This document shows, piece after piece, positions 6,975 to 10,967 of a stretch of 10,967 nt of DNA. The notes under the pieces are model-generated. The model did not search any database. It was not told where the DNA came from and saw only the letters and a list, made by a program, of their open reading frames with translations. How positions within the stretch are numbered: the first letter of the stretch is position 1; each line of letters opens with the position of its first letter. The translations under genes and the position numbers were made by a program. The DNA comes from an uncultured Chromatiaceae bacterium. GTDB lineage: Bacteria > Pseudomonadota > Gammaproteobacteria > Enterobacterales > Alteromonadaceae. Location of the stretch: assembly GCA_946481195.1 (NCBI GenBank), contig CAMLNG010000079.1, positions 1 to 10,967 of the forward strand, read 5' to 3'.

Positions 6975-6998
6975 AAAAAGGGCCCGAATGGGCCCTTT
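6975..6998 (-). terminator. Intrinsic terminator of the prsK-prsR operon
   Basis: Read on the minus strand, a 9-bp stem (AAAGGGCCC / GGGCCCTTT with ATTC loop) ends in a run of T (complement of the A tract at 6975-6979). It lies about 20 bases after the prsR stop codon. With the plus-strand terminator at 6831-6859 it closes off the two convergent operons. Confidence 0.9.
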
Positions 6999-7017
6999 CC
7001 ATGCTGACAATAAGCAA

Positions 7018-8406
7018 TTACTGCTCTTCTGCGACTGCGGCACCGGGAAGCTCGTTATCCTGAGGCCGTAAGTCGAGCATTTTGTATTTGTCGATTAACG
7101 AATACAAGGTTGGGCGTGTTACACCGAGTAAATCGGCCGTTTTAGACAAATTGCCGTTGGCGACATTAAATGCATGACGTATCGCCTGAGTTTCAGCCTG
7201 TTCCCGGACCTTACGTAAGGTTGGTATAGTATTGGGCTGGTTAGAAGTGATAAGGCCAAGGTCCTCCGCAGTGATGAACTTAGTGTCAGCCAGGATCACG
7301 GCAGATTTCAATTTGTTTTGCAGTTCACGGATGTTTCCAGGCCAGCGATGCCCCAACATGGCGTTGATAGCGTCTTCGGTAAAGCCTTGAATATTGGTAT
7401 TGAATTCCGCATTAAAGCGATGGAGCAGGGCTTTGGCGATAATGACAATATCATGGCCGCGATTTCGCAGCGGTGGAATATTCAGTGTGATCTCGCTGAC
7501 GCGATAAAACAAATCTTCACGAAAGCTTTGTTCTGCAACCATCTCAGCCAGATTGCGATGCGTCGCGCAGACGACGCGGACATCAACTTCAATCTCGGCC
7601 CTGCCGCCGACTCGTTCAATGACCCGTTCCTGCAGAAAACGCAACATTTTGGCCTGCAGTGCGAGCGGCATGTCACCGATCTCATCAAGCATCAGGGTGC
7701 CGCCATTTGCGGTCTCGATTTTACCTAAAGTAGTTTTATGCGCACCGGTGAAAGCGCCTTTTTCATAACCAAACAACTCACTTTCGAGCAGATTATCTGG
7801 GATCGATGCACAGTTAATCGCCACAAAGGGTTTATCCGCACGTGGGCTTTGCTTGTGAATTGCACGGGCAAATACTTCTTTGCCGGTACCCGACTCACCG
7901 AGTAACAAGGTTGTGATTTCGGTTGGTGCAATTTTCTCCACCATCCGGCAGGCTTTTAAAATCGACTCGCTGTTACCGATAATATCCTGTTGTTTATAAG
8001 CGGTCGCTTTGAGGACTCGGTTTTCGGTTTCGATCTCACTGAGTTTAAATGCGCGCGCGACAATGACATTTAAAACATCAACATCAATAGGTTTTTGGTA
8101 GTAGTCGTAGGCGCCGAGGGAAATAGCTTGCAACGCATGTTCGGTATCTGTGCTGCCCGTGATCACAATCACTTTGGTATTGGGATTATGCTGCAGGATC
8201 TCAGTCAGACATGCCAGACCTTCAGAAGCATTGGTTGGATCTGGTGGCAGACCAAGATCTAACGTCACTACAGCAGGCTCGTAGCGCCGTAACTGCTGCA
8301 GAGCCGACGAACGATCCTCAGCAAAAACTACTTCATAATCAGTCAGACTCCATTTGAGCTGCTTCTGTATGCCAAGATCGTCATCAATTGCGAGTAATGT
8401 TTTCAT
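7018..8406 (-). CDS. prsR: PEP-CTERM system response regulator PrsR (sigma54-dependent)
   Basis: A 462-residue NtrC-type activator matching the PrsR family linked to PEP-CTERM/exosortase systems. Receiver domain 1-120: acidic pocket D8-D10, phosphoacceptor D50 (VVTLDLGLPPDP), switch T84 and K105. AAA+ domain about 142-378: Walker A GESGTGKE (170-177), the sigma54-contacting GAFTGA loop (217-222), Walker B TLMLDEIGD (237-245) and arginines in PPLRNRGHD. Fis-type helix-turn-helix 417-440 (NLSKTADLLGVTRPTLYSLI). All active residues are intact, so it should open sigma54 promoters when phosphorylated, presumably by PrsK encoded 28 bases upstream. The PPDPTNASEG insert after D50 fits this family rather than NtrC. 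No sigma54 promoter was recognised in the window, so targets lie elsewhere, in known cases exopolysaccharide and PEP-CTERM genes. The start is ATG with a weak GGAA site. Confidence 0.92.
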   Translation of the reverse strand: MKTLLAIDDDLGIQKQLKWSLTDYEVVFAEDRSSALQQLRRYEPAVVTLDLGLPPDPTNASEGLACLTEILQHNPNTKVIVITGSTDTEHALQAISLGAYDYYQKPIDVDVLNVIVARAFKLSEIETENRVLKATAYKQQDIIGNSESILKACRMVEKIAPTEITTLLLGESGTGKEVFARAIHKQSPRADKPFVAINCASIPDNLLESELFGYEKGAFTGAHKTTLGKIETANGGTLMLDEIGDMPLALQAKMLRFLQERVIERVGGRAEIEVDVRVVCATHRNLAEMVAEQSFREDLFYRVSEITLNIPPLRNRGHDIVIIAKALLHRFNAEFNTNIQGFTEDAINAMLGHRWPGNIRELQNKLKSAVILADTKFITAEDLGLITSNQPNTIPTLRKVREQAETQAIRHAFNVANGNLSKTADLLGVTRPTLYSLIDKYKMLDLRPQDNELPGAAVAEEQ

Positions 8407-8434
8407 ACAACATTCCGTGTATCAGTAAGTTGGT

Positions 8435-10459
8435 TTAGTGTAAAGGAAGCAAAATCGTAAAGGTAGTCCCTTGGTTCACCGTGCTGTCGACCTGTAATTG
8501 ACCTTGCTGCTGTTGCACAAAGGTCAGCGCATCATACGCGCCAATTCCCATGCCTGCATTGCCTTTTGTGGTATCAAATGGTTTAAACAGGCGGTTCTGA
8601 ATAAACTCCTCTGTCATGCCGCAACCTGTGTCTGATATCTGGATACAGAGTTGTTCTTGCTGACAACGGACTGTTACATCAACCCTACCGTCGTCTGCTG
8701 TGGCCTGTTGGGCGTTATCAATTAAATGGTACAGGATGTTGGTGAATCGTTCCGCATCAATTGTTAGCAGGCAATCTGATTCCATTCGGAGTACCGGTGT
8801 AGGCAGACTGCCGCTACAACGCTCGTTGATGAGGGCTTGGAGCAGCGGTGCTAATGCGGTCTTTTTGACATGCTCCTGGCCGCTCTGTTTGTTAGTGAGC
8901 TGCGCCAGCATATTTTGTAACCGGCTTTGCATCGCTTCGATAGTAGCAAAAGCATCGTCGACGAATTCCGGGTTGTGCCGGTGTTTCTGTGCATTCTTCA
9001 GCAGCATGTCGATTTGCGCTTTCACATTTTTCAAATCGTGTACTACAAAGGCTGACATACGGCTAAAGGCAACAAACTGCGCGTTTTCGGACAGGGCTTT
9101 ACTGGCTTCGTCCATAAACAAATAGCTGGCGATTTGTTCCGTCACGGCGTTGAGATAATCACGCAATTCCCAGTTCAGTCGTAATTTCTCGTTGACCAGA
9201 CCATGCAGCAGGCAAAAGCCCCACAATTGATTATTTTTCAGAATGGGGATCAAGATGCTGAATGATGGTAATTGATTGTCCAGTAATCTGCTCATTTCGG
9301 TGACGACGGGGTCTTTTCTGTCGCTAAAGTCGAGCAACCACTGCTTGTTTTTTTGTTCCGAGACGACCAGAGCGAGCGCTTTGCGCTCGGTTTCGGTGAT
9401 CTCTAGCTGCCCCTTGGTAGCTAATAGTTGAAACTGATCATGTTGCCATTTGACCAAAGCGCCATGACTGTAGCCGATAGCGCGGCACCAGGCATTGAGA
9501 CAGACCTGCGCGGTGTTTTCGCGGGCAAATTCTATTTGTTTCAGTTCGCGGGTCAGCTCAACCCATTTTTCACGATAATCAAAGGTATTGGCAAAAAAGT
9601 GTTTTTCGATGAAAACCCGGCCTTTACGGCGCAATCCATCGGAAAAAAACAAGGTACCCAGTACAGCGGTACCAATGACAACAAACACCACCTGTAACAG
9701 ACTGGTCCAGTTGCCACCGATATAACTGAGGTAATAACCGACTACCGCCAGCAGACAAAGATAGATACCGGCAGCCAACACCAGTGAACTTTGCAGAACG
9801 ATGTCTCTGGAGACATAAACATTAATGCCCCAGGACTTCACCCGTTTTACCGCAACGACCAAAAACGGCAACATAAATAAATGAATAAAACCACGCGCCT
9901 GCCAGGTTTGCTGGTTAATTTTACTCAGCAGGGCTGCTTCGGCCAGCAGGTAAAAATCGAGCAGCAGGCAAATCCCGATAGCTATGATCAGCGGTTTAAA
10001 TTGCCATTTTTGCGCGCCGGACTGCCGATATAATGTTTCGACCATTGCCAGCATCGTGATCACCAGTAATAAGGTTCCCATCAGACGTAAACCGGCCGTG
10101 TCAATCACAAAGCTGCCAAAGAATAACCAGCTGACCAGAATTCCGAGCGTCAGACGGACTTTTTTAACCGCAAACCATTGTCGTAGAGGAATATCTGTTT
10201 TGCTCAGCGCTGATAGTAAAAACATCAGCAGAAACGATTTCTGAATCGTCTCAATGGCAAAAGATGTATCCGACACGAACGTTAATTGTTGTGTAGTGCC
10301 ATTGAAAATGACCCAAAATACCGAGAAAAGTGTATAAACCGACAATAACGATTTTTGCGAAGTCTTATTGCGTACTGTCAGCTGCAAGGCAAAGAACAAC
10401 AGATATCCGAGCGCGGCGAGCAGAAATCCTGTTTGACCCGGAGATAATTCAATAACCAT
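8435..10459 (-). CDS. prsK: PEP-CTERM system membrane histidine kinase PrsK
   Basis: A 674-residue sensor kinase of the PrsK family. The N-terminal about 275 residues hold eight to nine hydrophobic segments (for example 11-28, 103-121, 126-142, 154-176, 190-206, 223-246, 254-272), likely a membrane sensor. A GAF-like domain covers about 300-445. The kinase core starts with FSRMSAFVVHDLKN: H474 is the phosphorylated histidine. The ATP-binding domain has the N box DNAQQAT (581-587), G1 SDTGCGM (609-615), the F region LFKPFDTTKGNAG and G2 GMGIGAYDA (636-644). The sequence around H474 and the following KNAQKHRHNPEF are typical of this family. It lies 9 bases after the protease gene and 28 before prsR, so the three are probably one transcript. 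The signal it senses is unknown. The start is ATG at 10459 with AAGG about 8 bases upstream. Confidence 0.92.
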   Translation of the reverse strand: MVIELSPGQTGFLLAALGYLLFFALQLTVRNKTSQKSLLSVYTLFSVFWVIFNGTTQQLTFVSDTSFAIETIQKSFLLMFLLSALSKTDIPLRQWFAVKKVRLTLGILVSWLFFGSFVIDTAGLRLMGTLLLVITMLAMVETLYRQSGAQKWQFKPLIIAIGICLLLDFYLLAEAALLSKINQQTWQARGFIHLFMLPFLVVAVKRVKSWGINVYVSRDIVLQSSLVLAAGIYLCLLAVVGYYLSYIGGNWTSLLQVVFVVIGTAVLGTLFFSDGLRRKGRVFIEKHFFANTFDYREKWVELTRELKQIEFARENTAQVCLNAWCRAIGYSHGALVKWQHDQFQLLATKGQLEITETERKALALVVSEQKNKQWLLDFSDRKDPVVTEMSRLLDNQLPSFSILIPILKNNQLWGFCLLHGLVNEKLRLNWELRDYLNAVTEQIASYLFMDEASKALSENAQFVAFSRMSAFVVHDLKNVKAQIDMLLKNAQKHRHNPEFVDDAFATIEAMQSRLQNMLAQLTNKQSGQEHVKKTALAPLLQALINERCSGSLPTPVLRMESDCLLTIDAERFTNILYHLIDNAQQATADDGRVDVTVRCQQEQLCIQISDTGCGMTEEFIQNRLFKPFDTTKGNAGMGIGAYDALTFVQQQQGQLQVDSTVNQGTTFTILLPLH

Positions 10460-10468
10460 TACAAGGCC

Positions 10469-10967
10469 TTAGAGTTGTAGTTGCTGTAACAACTGATGCA
10501 GATATTTCACCGGAATTGCATATGAAATGCCACTGGGATCGCTTAACACAGCTTCCTTGGTTTTTTTTATCAAAACCATGTTGATGATGCCAACAATTTC
10601 ACCATTATCCTGACGATACAACATGCTACCACTGTTGCCTGGATAGGCTGTCGCATCTAACTGGTAAATCAAAAATGGATCGCGCATCTGACGGACACTG
10701 GCTGCGCTCAGTGCCTGACTATGGTCCGCCGGTATCACTATTGGCGTCACGGCGCTCAGCAGCGCACGGTGTGTTGCCGGATAAAGTCCAAGCACGCCGG
10801 TGATCGGATAGCCGGTAAATGCCAGCTCTGTCCCTTCAGCAACGTATGCAGGGTCAGCCAATTTGACTGACGGTAACTTCTCATCAATTTCAAGCAGAGC
10901 CAAATCATGTCTGGCATCGGTTCGTGTCTGGGTGATTGGATGAACGCGCGGTTGTTGGCCGTGGCCT
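10469..10967 (-). CDS. Trypsin-like serine protease, C-terminal part (5' end outside window)
   Basis: The frame is open from the right window edge to the TAA at 10471-10469; about 165 residues are visible. RHDLALLEID near the edge (about 10912-10883) carries the catalytic aspartate, and YPGNSGSML carries the catalytic serine (codon 10633-10631) in a GNSGS version of the chymotrypsin/HtrA-type motif. GISYAIPVKYL near the end resembles the closing strand of HtrA-like proteases, but the protein stops there, so there is no PDZ domain. The catalytic histidine and any signal peptide lie outside the window. A TTG at 10903 falls after the catalytic Asp region and is not a plausible start. It is the first visible gene of the prsK-prsR transcript, with a 9-base gap to prsK. 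The substrate is unknown; most likely it acts in the periplasm or outside the cell. Confidence 0.85.
   Translation of the reverse strand, partial: GHGQQPRVHPITQTRTDARHDLALLEIDEKLPSVKLADPAYVAEGTELAFTGYPITGVLGLYPATHRALLSAVTPIVIPADHSQALSAASVRQMRDPFLIYQLDATAYPGNSGSMLYRQDNGEIVGIINMVLIKKTKEAVLSDPSGISYAIPVKYLHQLLQQLQL

Noticed and set aside
6862..7071. 69-codon frame between the convergent operons
   Set aside because: GTG start right after the terminator T run, contains the prsR terminator hairpin and runs into the prsR 3' end; no support as a gene.
8700..9125. 141-codon plus-strand frame inside prsK
   Set aside because: Antisense shadow of a fully identified kinase domain.

Overview
The window looks like the chromosome of a gammaproteobacterium, probably of the Aeromonadales/Alteromonadales type. 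The evidence is moderate base composition, a pgk-fba glycolytic pair with a Calvin-subtype class II aldolase, a TonB2/TtpC-type energy-transduction operon as found in Vibrio and Shewanella, and a PrsK/PrsR pair of the PEP-CTERM/exosortase type. A Tolumonas-like genus is a guess; no marker here fixes it. I found no rRNA, tRNA, CRISPR array, insertion sequence or phage gene.

Left part, plus strand (1-1618): the 3' end of pgk (phosphoglycerate kinase) is followed by a complete class II fructose-bisphosphate aldolase, with a compact GC-rich hairpin between them. The 239-base gap after the aldolase holds a long A/T-rich inverted repeat and a good sigma70-type promoter (TTGACA, 17-base spacer, extended -10).

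Middle, plus strand (1858-6819): six tightly packed genes form one operon: a DUF3450 periplasmic protein, TtpC (an ExbB-type channel protein with a long periplasmic N-terminal domain), a short ExbB, ExbD, a short TonB and a secreted TPR protein. Gaps run from a 1-base overlap to 13 bases, and a strong intrinsic terminator follows the last gene. ExbB/ExbD and TtpC would use the proton gradient to energise TonB, which drives TonB-dependent receptors in the outer membrane. The DUF3450 and TPR proteins are secreted accessory parts of unknown role. Reading the two proteins against each other, the TtpC periplasmic domain appears to be a diverged copy of the DUF3450 protein encoded just upstream. The operon would then carry one free and one channel-fused version of the same module.

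Right part, minus strand (10967-7018): a trypsin-like serine protease (cut by the window edge), the membrane histidine kinase PrsK and the sigma54-dependent response regulator PrsR run in one direction with gaps of 9 and 28 bases and end at their own intrinsic terminator. PrsK/PrsR are known partners of the PEP-CTERM/XrtA exosortase and exopolysaccharide system, but no exosortase, PEP-CTERM substrate or polysaccharide gene lies in this window. The protease as the first visible gene of the kinase operon is the less expected part. The two operons converge, each with its own terminator, about 120 bases apart.
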